Shown: piece by piece, positions 35,001 to 45,900 of the stretch
Position numbering within the stretch: position 1 is the first letter of the stretch
Layout: each line of letters starts with the position of its first letter
Origin: Asterochloris sp. CNOR1
Taxonomy: Eukaryota; Chlorophyta; Trebouxiophyceae; Trebouxiales; Trebouxiaceae
Reading direction: 5' to 3'
DNA length: 64,000 nt
Assembly (NCBI GenBank): GCA_963969365.1
Contig: OZ017763.1
Location: 992,001 to 1,056,000, forward strand
Notes under the pieces: model-generated
Database searches by the model: none
What the model was told of the DNA's origin: nothing
Seen by the model: the letters and a program-made list of their open reading frames with translations, nothing else
Position numbers and translations under genes: made by a program

Positions 35001-37331
35001 AGCAATCCTCTGTGCCCACCTGCTGCCAGGTACAGCTGCTCCATCTGGCCGTCACAGTCGTACTGCACAAGGTGCGTCCCCTTGCCATCAGTCTCCCGCC
35101 CTGACTTGGTGCTGGCCCGGCGGTAGCTCACCACACGCCCTCGGTACATCACGCCCCCGCTCTGCGCAGGCCACAGCACCCTGCAGGGCAGACATGTCCT
35201 GTAAATTGGCTGCAGGATCGGAGAGGAGGTGCTGCCAACAGCATGCTGATTGCACGCAGGCCCCACTGCAGGCGTGTGCACAGGAACCTCAGGGAACTGG
35301 GACCAAAGCCACTGCCTGACACAGCTGTTCACACATGTGCCTGACCAGTGAACAGAGGCCTTTGAGGGCATCCCCTGCATGGCAGGGTTTCACAGCACCG
35401 GCGGGGCGACCGCATGGCTTGCTGCTCTGCCTGGTCAGCAGGCCTTCTCTTTTGAAGGGGCAATTGCAGGCAACATGATTGTTCTGTGGAGATGCTAGCG
35501 ACTATTTGCACCCACAGCTCTTCTTAGCGGTGGCAGCATGGCATAGCAAGTGGGACCGTATCTCAGCAATACACACTGTGTCAGCACACCAGCACAGTGA
35601 CGGACTCACCAGACAACTTTGTTGTCCACCTGGCGGCCAAACAGCTCGCTGCCCTCCTTCACAAGCCACCGCTCCACGCTATTGAAGCCATCTGCTGCCG
35701 GCGGGTGAATCTTGACACTCTGCTTCCACTTCTTGGACTTCCGCTGGCCTGCAGTCAAGCAGCAGCATGACAACCCCCTGTGCACACCATCCAGCCGCCC
35801 AATGCTGGAGCACTCAGTGATGCGGCTTCGCAGGGTGCAGCAGCCTGACGCACATCTTGAGCTCGCCTGCAGCCATGCTGTTTGCTTGCCTCATGAATGT
35901 GCTGGTCTTCACCTGACAGGCTTCTGCTGTGTATTCATTTTGGTGGCCCAGCACTGCAGGCTGAGCAATCAGGGCTTGTGCTGCTGTAGTCCAGGCTGCA
36001 GACATGCAAACTGCATGCGAGCCATATGCAAGTTGCTTGCAACATTTGGTCTGCAGCAAGCCCCTGCATGAGACTGTGCCACAGCATGGTGCCGCAGCTT
36101 GTGAGCACCAGCCCATAGCATTGCAGGCCACACTGAGGGCACATTTTCATGTGCATGCCCCATAACCTTGCCTGCTAGCAAGACAACCCCCCAGCACCTG
36201 TTGTGGGACAGGGCCACTGCCAGGCACTATGCCACATCACGACCACCAGTCAACTGCCATGGGCTGTGCCGAAGCAGGCCCAGCAGAGTGCCTTTGCTAC
36301 CATCACAGACAACAGCCAGCCTCTGCTGCAGTTCAAAGGCACAGATCTCACCTGAATGCCTCTCAAACTCGCCGGCCAGCATGAGGGACCCGTTGAATCG
36401 CACCATGCGGCTGTTGAGGGGCTCAGTCTGGTAACAACACTTGCTGGTGCACTCCACCAGCATGTCTTCTGCATGGCCACCCCACAGCCATCCTGCGCAA
36501 GATAGATGGAAGTTGTCAGGAAAGAAATTGGGCTTGCACCATGAAATTCCCGCTCCCCTTGGAAGGTACTGAAAATACTCATACGGTGCACTACACCAGC
36601 GCAAGCTCCGCATAGCCACCTGCATGCCCGTAAAGCCTGTTGGCAATGACCTTGATGGCCCCCAATGATAGTGATTCTCCTTGCCGCAGAGGGCCTCCTT
36701 GTTTTCAATGTAACCGACGCAGCGCCAACCTGCACGCTCCACCGGCTGAGCCCCACAGATTGGCTGCTTTGTTGCGCACTGCCTGAGGCCAGCAGTGTCC
36801 ACACCTACGGTCCTCATTTGTGGGGCCGGCCAGCCAGCTGAACTTGCAGGTGCCGCTTGCCAGCCACATTCAGGTCACACGTAACAACTGCTCATTTGGT
36901 GGTGCGCCCTTCAGGGGCCAGATCCAATGCTTGCCGCTGAAGCACATCACAACTGATCCTTGCACTGCACCCGGCATCACGCATCCTTGCATTGGCGGAC
37001 TGCTCTCCTAAAGCTGAAATATTTGTGTGACCTGCATCTGCCTGGCATTGCCACTGGGAGGCAGGCTGTGCATTCAGGACCACGCCCATGCACAAGGTTG
37101 GGCCAGATCAGGCCCCAGGCTCGAGATCAAGACGCAAATGTCCTCCGGAAGATCAGCGCATGGCTCTTTTTGCTCACCGTCTTTTGCGCAGGGTCCAGAC
37201 TGGCCGCAGGTGACCTGCACGAGCCTCCGGAAGCCCATAGCGCTGTAGCACTCATCAGGAAAAGGAAGTGAGTTCTTCCCGAGACATGCAGGCACCTGGG
37301 TACCATCTGGATCAGAACTGTCCTTCCGCAT
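23001..37331 (-). CDS. SET-domain protein with Tudor-like module, NLS and coiled-coil tail
   Basis: Predicted nuclear lysine methyltransferase. In-phase 5' exons: 37331-37215, 36729-36651, 36492-36352, 35748-35610, 35180-35020, 34369-34219, 33877-33718, 32940-32796 and one starting at 32357. Exons 35748 and 35180 form a Tudor-like module (VLWPAQSGG, YRGRVVSY, LVQYDCDGQMEQLYL). Exon 33877 carries a basic NLS (AKRKSD and DKRQR). The middle, about 32.3-28.7 kb, is acidic and alanine-rich with helices; not every junction there is resolved. The SET domain comes from 27505-27338, 26949-26818, 26132-26030, 25334-25228 and 24704-24567: WTLLGEYCG, then GNDTRYINSSRG and GPNLTDVE, then FFFTVCHVRAGDEALMKYG and FW. 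Exon 23766-23633 is coiled coil, and the last exon adds a short hydrophobic run and another coil. The usual NHSC motif is altered. The exact start and 3' end are uncertain. Confidence 0.75.
23854..24290 (-). repeat. Four decayed copies of the coiled-coil exon 23766-23633
   Basis: Plus-strand blocks near 23858, 24016, 24152 and 24240 each repeat gcagctgctgcacctggg followed by a cattggcctgcagcag-like word, as at the real acceptor (23735-23776). Spacing is about 80-155 bases. All lie in the intron before the exon. Confidence 0.85.
25390..25760 (-). repeat. Tandem decayed copies of SET exon 25334-25228 (acceptor side)
   Basis: At least three and perhaps four blocks (about 25400-25470, 25475-25560, 25565-25650, 25655-25720) repeat the order cattgcccagag, acagacaggac, cagcctgcag and cacagcacaggctgct seen at the real exon acceptor (25290-25350). 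All lie in the intron before the exon. Confidence 0.85.
27640..27760 (-). repeat. Decayed copy of exon 27505-27338 in the intron before it
   Basis: The words gtcccaggctctggcggca and agccagcagaagctcctga parallel gcccaggctctgtcagcag and agccagcagaagctgtta in the real exon (27447-27490). A further partial copy near 27827-27870 repeats the acceptor word ctgcttctgcaggcac. Confidence 0.8.
30900..31175 (-). repeat. Two similar open exon-like units in tandem
   Basis: One unit near 31170-31100 reads EQQEGQEASAAEQLDSSVLL and the other near 31080-31010 reads AQQEGQEAAAVERLDSSVLL. Both are open, both follow a gcag acceptor word and both are followed by a CACC stretch. They could be tandem exons of the SET-domain gene, mutually exclusive exons, or one exon and one young copy. 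Confidence 0.6.
33590..33695 (-). repeat. Decayed copy of exon 33877-33718 in the following intron
   Basis: The words ctctggctggccgttgctctt and cctggcacacttcctgcagcc parallel gccctggccgggtgtcgctctt and cctggcacggctgcctccggcc in the exon near 33770-33830. Confidence 0.65.
34580..34700 (-). repeat. Decayed copies of the start of exon 34369-34219
   Basis: Two blocks, near 34586-34620 and 34680-34710, repeat gggccagtgcagca of the exon start (ctaggccaatgcagcacctctgcaag at 34351-34375). A shorter remnant (gcagcacctctgcatgc) is near 34436. All lie in the intron before the exon. Confidence 0.7.
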
Positions 37332-37543
37332 GGCGACAGCTGCTGTGGTCCAGGGAAGAAAAGAACGAAAGGGCCATGAGATCAAACCTTGAAATGGGAA
37401 TGATGGCTTCAAGGAGCAATGAAATGCAGATCAAATGGGTTTGCACTGAAAGAGTCATGGAATGGGGAGGCCTCATGCATCCTCTTCGTGACTTCAGCCG
37501 CCCAGTCCATGACAGATCTATCACAGAAGGCAGCCAAGCCTGC

Positions 37544-40500
37544 TCATCTTCTGCCCACCCTGGCCTGCTGCTTCTGTGCCGCTTCAGTCCGACATTGCAC
37601 CCTGAAGGTGAAGAAGTCTGAGGCTGCTCGCACCTACAGCACAATTTGTCTATTGCTGCCTCTGGGACATCGATGGCTCAACCTCAAAAACATCACAGCA
37701 CACTGCCTTGCAGCAGGCGAGCCGCCAGCTGCCTGGTCAAGCCGTCAGCTCACATCCTCTCAGATGATTCACCGCAAGCAATGCCTGAACAAGCATACAG
37801 TATAGTCATTGGCACACCTGCCCTTGGAAGACACGTCTGGCCTGGCCCATCAGCCAATCGATGGTCCTCTTTTGGTCACCTTCAGCAGGCCCCAAGTCCC
37901 CCTTCAAATCCCGCGCCTGCAAAGCAACGCGTAGAGCAGGTGAGTTGCAATTGTTAGCCTCCGCTTCAGTCCGAAGATTGCAAATGGCCTAGTACACGCA
38001 GAGCCAAAATCAGGACAGGTCCTGCGGCACAGGGTTGCAAAAGACAGAGGACAAGTCGTAAGCCTGAGCTGCATTTGGCCTTCATCTTTTCACATCCTGA
38101 GACTGCACAGCACGAGACGAGATTGACAAGCTCAGCACCAAGCCTGGGAATCTGCATGCTAGTGATAGTGACTGAGCGCAGCAAGTGCCATGTAGCCCAA
38201 AAGTTGCATGTGAGCCCTGCACCACCCCAACTGAGGGATGAGTCGTCCGTCACTGAACAGAGGCAGGCATGAGTGCAATACCACATATGTCGTACCTCCC
38301 CTGAGGCAGCTCAGTCAATTGCATTCAGGCACAAGACTGCAGCTGGCTACAGCTGATGCTGCAGACACCTGAGTGAAGCAAGTCGGGGTCGGACACATGC
38401 GGCGACAAACTCATCTGTCGTCCTTATCAACGCTGCAAATTGCATCCTGACTCCTGACCCGACACCCCCAAAACCCATGCCCGTGGGTGCAGTCTGGGTT
38501 GGCTTACTGCTCCCTAAGTGCAGCACGAGGAGTCCATTGTGCCTGATGGTCTGAGCATGTAGCGTTGAAGGGGTAAGCACTTGTGTCCGGGCCTGCACCT
38601 TCTGCATCAAGCTGCCTGCCATCCCATGCCCAAACAGAAGCTGCATCTTCTGGAGGCTTCCAATAACAGGCCAAACCCACCTAAAGCTGCATCCTGGAGC
38701 CTGCACTGCAGTCATGGGGGCCGCACGAAAGGCAGGCACTACCACATGTGTGCAGCACAATTATCCCATCACACCTGATTGGCCGAGTAGCGGGCGCTGA
38801 AGTGGGTCAGCACCAGCGTTTGCGCTTGCAGCTGCTGCGCAAACTCGCCTGCCATCCTGGCAGTGCTGTGCTGTGCAACCATGGCCTTCTGCTCCATGCC
38901 CTCGCTGAAAGTGGCCTCATGGGACACCAGGTCTGCACCATAGCCAGGCCCTGCACGGCGTACAACACTTGATCCCTTTTCTGCAGAGTGGTGATATGCC
39001 ATGGTGGATAAGCTGCACGTGGCCCCATGAGACCAGGTCTGCTCCACAGCAAGCCCCTGCAGCACAACCTCTGGTAATATGGTGATTGTTCAGAGCAGTG
39101 GTCTGGCTTGCTAAGGGCAACCAAGAGGAGGTAGCCACACAGGGACCCTGGCAGCACAGCTGAGCCTTGAGCAAACAGAATGATGGTGTGCCACTTGTTC
39201 AGACAGAACATCTTTCAGCAAACAATCTGCTGATGATCCCAAAAATCCATGTACTTCTGACAGCAAGCTCGAGGTGGCAGGACACCAGGTCTGCACCATG
39301 GCCAAGTCCTCCAACACAGACATGACAATGCAATTAATGCATTGATGGCTGTCTGGGCAGAAAAGTGTTTGCACTGTAAGCGTCCCCTGCACTGGGTAGG
39401 AACAGCAAATCTGAGGAAGGAGCCACATCCCTCTTTGTTGAATCAGCCCCTCTTGGGCAGGCAACGCAAGACTGAATGTGCCAACGTCAAGCAAACAGCC
39501 TCAGCATTGGCCGCACCCCTGCAGCTGCACCCTGTAAGGGCTGCACACAGGGGCCTGGACATTCAGCCCTTATGTGACTGTACAATCAAGCAAGACGACG
39601 CTCATGAATCGCTGCATGGTGTGCGAAGATTACCACAGGCTATCGTACCCTGCAAGCTGCAGGTGCTCACCAGCAGCAGCACCTGCTTGCCTGACAGCCC
39701 TGGGGCCATCACTTGATGTTCATACTGCGCTCTCAGCAGAGGCTGGGACCTATGATGGCTTGCGAGTCACAGGGGTCCTCCAGCAGAGGTACCTTTCTGC
39801 TTGGCAGTCCTGAGGCACACATGTGTCCTCCAGGCTCATATATTATGGCCTGCAAGTCGCAAGCATCCCCCAGCAGCACCACTTTTCTGCGGGGAGCAAC
39901 CATGTGGCATTCACGATGTGAGCTCACCTATCATGGCGCGCGAGTCACAGGTGTCCCCCAGCAGCACCACCTTTCTGCCTGGCAGCCCTGGGGACCTTTC
40001 CTGCAGGACGTAGCCCCAGCAAGGCAGCCTATGCTGCAGTTGAGCTGCTGTGACCAGCAGCTCGCCGCCGGGCAGGCGGGCGGTCCATGTAAGTCCAGGC
40101 ACAACTGGCACCGAATGGGCCTGCAGCACAAGCATGCAGCTGTTGACTTGTGTCAGTCAGCACGCGAGGCCAGATGTGAACCCTGGACGCGGTCTGCCGC
40201 AGGGACAGGCACCCTCAAGAGGGGGCCAGTATCAAAAGCCCTCAGAGAACCTTTTTGACATGTGAGATGTGGAATTCTCTAGCCACTCCTCACATACACC
40301 TCACTATCCTCCGCACAGGCCTCTTGCTTGCTAAAGCACTGCGCAGTGGTAAGCTGACATATCTGTGCCCTGCCCAACATCCAGGTACTCCCTGGTGCAG
40401 CTCTGGGCCACAGCGTCAGTGCAGGGCAGCACTGGGTTCCATGCGTTAGTGAGCCCGGAGCATGCCAAGTAAACCCGCACCTTCAGGGAAGACTTGTGAC

Positions 40501-42575
40501 GCCGCTCTATGGCATCAGACTTGTGCTGCTGGATGTGTTTCAGGGAGTCAGCGTCTGGCCCCTGGCGTGCAAACAGGACCCTGCCTGTGGAGTCTACAGG
40601 GGTGGGGGCCACAGCATCAGATGGGCTCACTGACCAGTCTGTCACCACGAGGGGCATGGACAGGACTGCCTGAGATGCCTGCAGGGCACAGGACAAACCC
40701 TATAATGCTGCACTGATGGGACAAGGCTGGCTAGGGGCATGGCAATGCTGCCAAGGGATTGGCAGTTGCTCAAAGCCAGCAAACCTTGGCTTGATGCTGG
40801 CAAGACAACATGACCACATTGGGGCTGCACATATGGCTGAGCTTTGAGCAGGCAGCTGCCAGGACGATATGATAAGCAGCATCTGCAAAGGGGGGCTTCG
40901 CAGCGGGGCATCAGCGCCATGTAGGAGACACTTGCCAGCTTGTTGTAGGGTGCTCAGCTGCAGCCTGCCAGGCCCTGACTGGCTACATATGAGCGGAGCC
41001 CTTGAGTCACAGCTGCTGGGCTGGCAGGCTTGCATCCAGCTAGCAGGCAGGTTCAAGCTTGAAGCAGGCAGCCACCAGGTGTTGGAGGCCAGACACCATC
41101 AGTGGCTCCTCTCCCAACGGTGCACCAGCAATGTTGCTGGTGGTGAATCTGACCACAAATTGCACACCATGCAGCAGGTCTCCCAGTGATCACATGGAGC
41201 TGAGAGACCATGGGTTGCACACTGTGCAGCATACACCACTCCACATTCAGTCAAAGCCCACCTTGAAACAGGCAGCCACCAGCTGCTGGATGCCAGGTGG
41301 GCCAAACACCATCAGAGCCTCCTCTCTCAGCACGCCCCGGGCTGTGCGGCTGGTGCTGATCTGATTGAGCACGCCTGCCAGGCCGAAGCAGTGATCGCCG
41401 TGCAGATGGGTCACGCAGATGGCGCGGATGTTGGATGGGGGCACGCCTGCCTTGATCAGCTGCAGGCACAGTGGAGGGCAAGAGGCATTCCATGTGTCTG
41501 GGAGTCTGCCACAGAGCCAGGCAATGTCAGGTAGTGGAGGACATCTGCAGCTTCAACTAAGATGACGGGATGGGAGATGAGGACACCTGCCTTGATCAGC
41601 TGTGGGCATCCGTCTAGCTAAAATACAGAGGGCATCAGTGACGGAAGAGGGCTACACCTGCCTTGCTGGGGCGCAGGCACAGCAGAGCAAGATTGGGCAA
41701 AGCCCTTCAAAAGGTCCTCATGTAAAGGGCAGCACCCCAAATGCATGTAGAAGGACCGCAGAGCCATGATGACAGCCACTGGCTGGAGGAAGGTGTGGCA
41801 CAGGACATAGGCAGACTTGGTCTGGTCCTGGAATGCCCCCTGCAGGTCCCTTTCAGGACGGTAAGGATGCACATACAAGCAGGTCTTAAGGGATAGTGAA
41901 GCGCACTGAGCCCTCCTGGGGGAGGTTGCTTGGCAGCCTGCCTGCTAAGTGGCAGCTCAGGCAAAACTGACGGAAACTGCCAGGGACCTGTTCTCTGGGG
42001 CGAGCCAGAGGGGCTGACCTGAGTGCAAGTGCCTTCCCCTGCATCCACGAGGAATCCGCCATTGCCATGCTTTAGAAGGATGGAGGAGACGTTGCGCCTT
42101 TTTGTGGGTGTTCCTGTGGCAGCAAGCTTCTGTTGCCAGTCCTGCGTCTTGATGGCTGCTCTAAGCTTTACACGCGATGCTGCAGGGCTCAAGGAGGTTC
42201 CAGGACACCGTGGACAGAGCACTGCAGACAGAGCCAAGAGGAAGACACCCTGTAAGCATCCTCACCTGATGAGGTGCCCAGCCATGTGACTGTCATCTCT
42301 GGAGCCAAGGCTGCCTCCTCCCGAAGGTGGGCAGCAGATGGCGCTGTTGCTGTTGCACTGGCTGCTGCTGCCACAGGCCCCTGCCATCTCAGCTCAGTGG
42401 GCTGGTACCACTTGTCCAGGGACATTGGCCTGGCAGCTACCCTTTCATATGGAGCAGATGGCACTGGAGGCCTGCTGCGAGCTGGCCTGCCAAAGGTCTG
42501 CCTGCCATGACCAGCACGGTAGTTTGCGACTTTACGGCCGGCAGCCCGGGCATTTCTGTTGGCATACCTCCTCAT
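37544..42575 (-). CDS. tRNase Z, short form (tRNA 3' processing endoribonuclease)
   Basis: Cleaves the 3' trailer of precursor tRNAs using a metallo-beta-lactamase fold. Eight exons in phase give 452 residues: 42575-42266, 42113-42019, 41459-41262, 40678-40481, 40120-39928, 38950-38775, 37916-37818 and 37633-37544 (TGA). Motifs in order are TWLGTSSG with the PTKRRN loop (residues 106-111), FLVDAGEGT (124-132), the zinc motif HLHGDH (153-158), HRLPCWGY near 297, the GDT motif near 320, HEATF (342-346), QHSTA near 357 and LTHFSARY near 380. Length and the single lactamase domain mark the short form. The first 90 residues are Arg/Ala/Pro-rich without conserved motifs, as expected for an organelle-targeting peptide. 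An upstream exon is not excluded. The following gene starts about 210 bases downstream on the same strand. Confidence 0.93.
38555..38625 (-). repeat. Decayed copy of the donor end of tRNase Z exon 38950-38775
   Basis: On the minus strand the block reads VQARTQVLTPSTLHAQTI beside the exon's LQAQTLVLTHFSARYSAN. It lies in the following intron and has lost the catalytic histidine context. Confidence 0.7.
39010..39315 (-). repeat. Decayed copies of the acceptor side of tRNase Z exon 38950-38775
   Basis: Near 39016 and 39280 the words gaccaggtctgctcca and gacaccaggtctgcaccatggcc parallel gacaccaggtctgcaccatagcc at the exon start (38925-38950). Both lie in the preceding intron. Confidence 0.75.
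39655..39905 (-). repeat. Three decayed copies of the donor end of tRNase Z exon 40120-39928
   Basis: Blocks near 39655, 39750 and 39838 repeat the exon end and donor (from tcatggcgcgcgagtcac to ccagcagcaccacctttctg, 39930-39980). The period is about 90 bases. All lie in the following intron. Confidence 0.85.
41045..41115 (-). repeat. Decayed copy of the donor end of tRNase Z exon 41459-41262
   Basis: The words ttgaagcaggcagccaccag and agacaccatcagtggctcctc parallel ttgaaacaggcagccaccag and aacaccatcagagcctcctc in the exon (41262-41325). It lies in the following intron. Acceptor-side remnants of the same exon (cctgccttgatcagctg) occur near 41588. Confidence 0.85.
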
Positions 42576-42955
42576 GGCTTGATCTGAAAACAGCAGATGA
42601 GCACAGCTGTGGGATTCTGGCATGGCGCCACAATCATTATCTCGTCAGAGCGTCGTGATGAAAGTCTGTCACCTTGAGGACGATCCATATGCTGCAGAGG
42701 CAGTGTTGCCTGCTGCAATCCAGAGATCAGGGGTTCTAAATGCAATCAGGTCATGAATGCCAAGACAACAGGCGCAGCCCAGCAGCGATGGCTCAGGCAG
42801 TCCCTAGTGGGCTCCGTGACAATCTGAATGCCATCAGGAAGGGGTATGCAGCAGAATTCCTTCCACGGCCAGACATCAAGTGTGTTTTGAGGCTTTGAGG
42901 CAATCCCCGAGTTGCCTGATCCTGCTCCTGACATGCTTCACTGCCCACAAGCGCC
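42576..42955. promoter_or_regulatory. Probable divergent promoter region between tRNase Z and the TSNAXIP1-like gene
   Basis: About 380 bases separate the two predicted starts, which point away from each other. No clear core promoter motif is seen. The call rests on gene arrangement. Confidence 0.35.
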
Positions 42956-45900
42956 ATGGGGATGAAAGCCTCAATCCTGTGCAACACAATGTCTTTCGAC
43001 TGCAGCACCAGTTCTGATCCTGGACTAGCATCGCAACAGCTCAGCCAGCTGAATGTCCAAAGCCAGAGGTGGAAGTGGTCAGACATTGGAGCAGTTCATG
43101 CTGGGGGCAGGCAGGTACTGCAGGGATGCGCAGCGCCGGCAGGCAGCAAAATCGAGGCAGCGGCGGCAGCTGAAGCCTGGCTCAGGGGGAAAGCAACGCC
43201 GCCAGCTGGGGAGCCACCGCGAGACAGGATTGGGGCTCGCAGGTCAGCAGCTTGGGGCCTGCATCTATGGCCACCTGGCTGGTGCTGCATAGGGGTTGTG
43301 CACCAGGCTGGGTAGCCGCTGACTTCTCAACGGAGGCTGTCAGCTTGTCGACGCCAGCTGCACTGCGCTGTGGCCTGCTAAGGAGCGGCCCCTTGTGCTG
43401 GCGCATATGTCACTGCTGTCTCGGAGTGGGCCCTCACCTGTCACCCACAGCAAGCCGCATGGGGCCTGCACTCAAGGCCAACCTCTTCATGGCCTCTGCA
43501 CAGGGCAGGGCTGCCAGGCAGAAGGCTGGCCATTCACCTGCTGGCCCCGAAAAAAATTGAGCAGGAATTGCGTCACCTGTTGCACAGCGCAGCTGCATGC
43601 TGTGGAGCAACTCAGACATGGCTTGTTATCATCTGTGTTCTGCTCCTGTAAAAGGTACACCCACCACTGCATAGCAGCAGTGGTGTGGAGCGTGCAGTCT
43701 CGGCTTGGCAAATCCTGCACAAGTGACAAAGCACCACATTGGCAGGCAGACACGGCGTGCCACTATCCCCGGCTGCACTCAAATCACTGCCTTTTGTTGC
43801 AACGCACAGGGGCAGCACCCCGGACCAGGCAGGCCTGGCCTGGCGGAGTCTGGGTCAGAACAACCATCGCCTGGCAGTCAACCCAGTGCCCGATGCCTCG
43901 AGCGTGGCTGCAGCCCAGACGCAGGCAGCATTTCACGAGAGGCATGAGTGGCGGCCAGGCAATGTGCCGCCTTACCATAGAGAGGCCTCCACAGCAGGGT
44001 ACGCGCCCAGAACAAGTTGCCAAGCGTGCCCCTGCCCTCGGTGTCTATACCCCTGTGCGTATACTGCAAGCGTGAAGAACCAGCAGCTGTGTGTTGATGC
44101 CAGCAGTCTTACGTTATTAGGACGCATGCTGCAGCTGCCTCCTGTTTATGCAGACTCAGTGCCATGCACTCCCCCTCTGTGGCTGCACAGCAGTTCCAAA
44201 ACCTTTGCGCTTGTTTCTCTGCGGGCATGCCTGCTGCTGCTACGCCTCTGCCGGCCTGGTCCAACCACCTGACCAGCCCACAACATCGCTTCTCTGCTCT
44301 GCAGTCCTGGGGAGGTGCCTGGTCACGTTCCCCAAGCAGGCAGGCTGAGTCCCCCGCCGCGCTCACAGTCCACCAGCCCACAGCCGCAGCAATACCTGTC
44401 CTTGCTGCGCTGGGGCAGCCCGCCTCGTGCAGAACTGGCTGGCAGGCCGAGCACTGTGGCTGCAAGAACGGATCTGAGGGCTGCTGCTGAGCATCAGGAG
44501 GCAGGTGGAGCCCTCTGTGGGGCTATCGAAGCTGTGAGCTGTGTGGTGGGCTGCTTGTCTCCAGCACTGTAGGGCCTGTCTTGGTTGTGCATCTATGCAC
44601 TCAAAATGCACCTTGTTTGAGCAAGGCTGCGGTTGCAGTGAGGGCAGCGCGGCAACCCAAGGGCAGCAACAATCCTTAATGTACTGCAGGCGCGGCCAGA
44701 GTCTGCATCCGCCACTGAGACGCCTCTGGGTCCAGCCAGAACCATCTACCACCGTCACAGCTCCCCTGCTCGGCAGATCACGCCTGCAGAGGCAGCCCAT
44801 CCCCAGGTCTGGCCACAAGTCAGGAGCCCCCAGGGTGTCCCAGATGCACATACGCCAGCCGCGGGCCAGCAGCGTCTGGCAGGGCAGAAGCGTGGGAGGG
44901 CTGCTGAGCCAGACAGCATCAGCCTTGCTGCTGGCAGTGGTCAGGACGCGGACAGGCGCTGCCAGAGCCCTGCAGAGGCGGACGGGGCGGCCCCTCTCGG
45001 GGCAGGGGTGTGGCAGGCGGACCTGACGCTCCCAAAGGTGTGAGCCCGTCTAGCCGTATAAACCCCTCGCGTGCAGCCCCAGCTTGACACAGGGCCCCAG
45101 CTTGGAAGCCCTGTATGAGCTGCTGGGAGCCTGACCCCATCAAATTTGTCCAGGCTTGTCCTCCCTGCACTGGCCAGATAGCATTGTTGTGGGGTCCGTG
45201 CCAGTCATTCGCTTTGCATGCTGCCCCAGCTTGACACGAGCCAGGCTGCTCTGGAAGTGCTGTTGAGCGCCTCGCCCAATATACCCGCGTAGGCTTGCTC
45301 CTTCTGCACAGGCCATGTAATGCTACAGCCCTGCAGGCCCTGCCAGGCACGCACCCTGACAGGCACGACCTGCAAATCCAGCCACGTCAAGCATAAGGTG
45401 ACCCACACTTGCAGACATGTCCAGGCTCAGAGTTTGACACGCACAGCCCTGCAAGCCAGCCTGACCCACCCTTGAGGCACTGCCAGGCACGCACCCGGCA
45501 CAAGGTCCACTTTGTAGACAACTGGAGGCACACACCTTGACAGACACTTCTATTCTGATCCAATTACTGCACGCCTGCAGGTGCTGCCGGGCACACGCCC
45601 TGACAGGCACGCCCTGCGAGCCTGGCTGACCCACCAGATGGAGGACCTGGCCGCCCATGCTCATGAAGTGCTCCAGAAGGAGCACCTCCGCCAGCTTGCC
45701 TCGCACAGCGCGGTAGCCACGGCTGCCGTGGCCGGCACGCTGGGGGTCCTGCGGGGGCAGCTGGGCCTGGAGGAGCTGCTGGGGGAGAGCACTCCGGCAC
45801 CTGCAGACGCCAGCCAGGTGGGCTTTCCTCAGCCTTTCCCACCGGGCCCTCATGTGTTGGGGATGGCAAGCTGCAGGCCCTGAGGTCAAGGCTGAGAGGG

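Noticed and set aside
41707-41850. Open frame in a tRNase Z intron (reads QDQTKSAYVLCHTF)
   Set aside because: Exon 42113-42019 joins directly to 41459-41262 in phase and gives the expected family order; this stretch would interrupt the conserved core.
43096-43290. Minus-strand ORF resembling a transit peptide for tRNase Z
   Set aside because: It is antisense to the first exon of the TSNAXIP1-like gene, whose phase with the exon at 43810 fits better.
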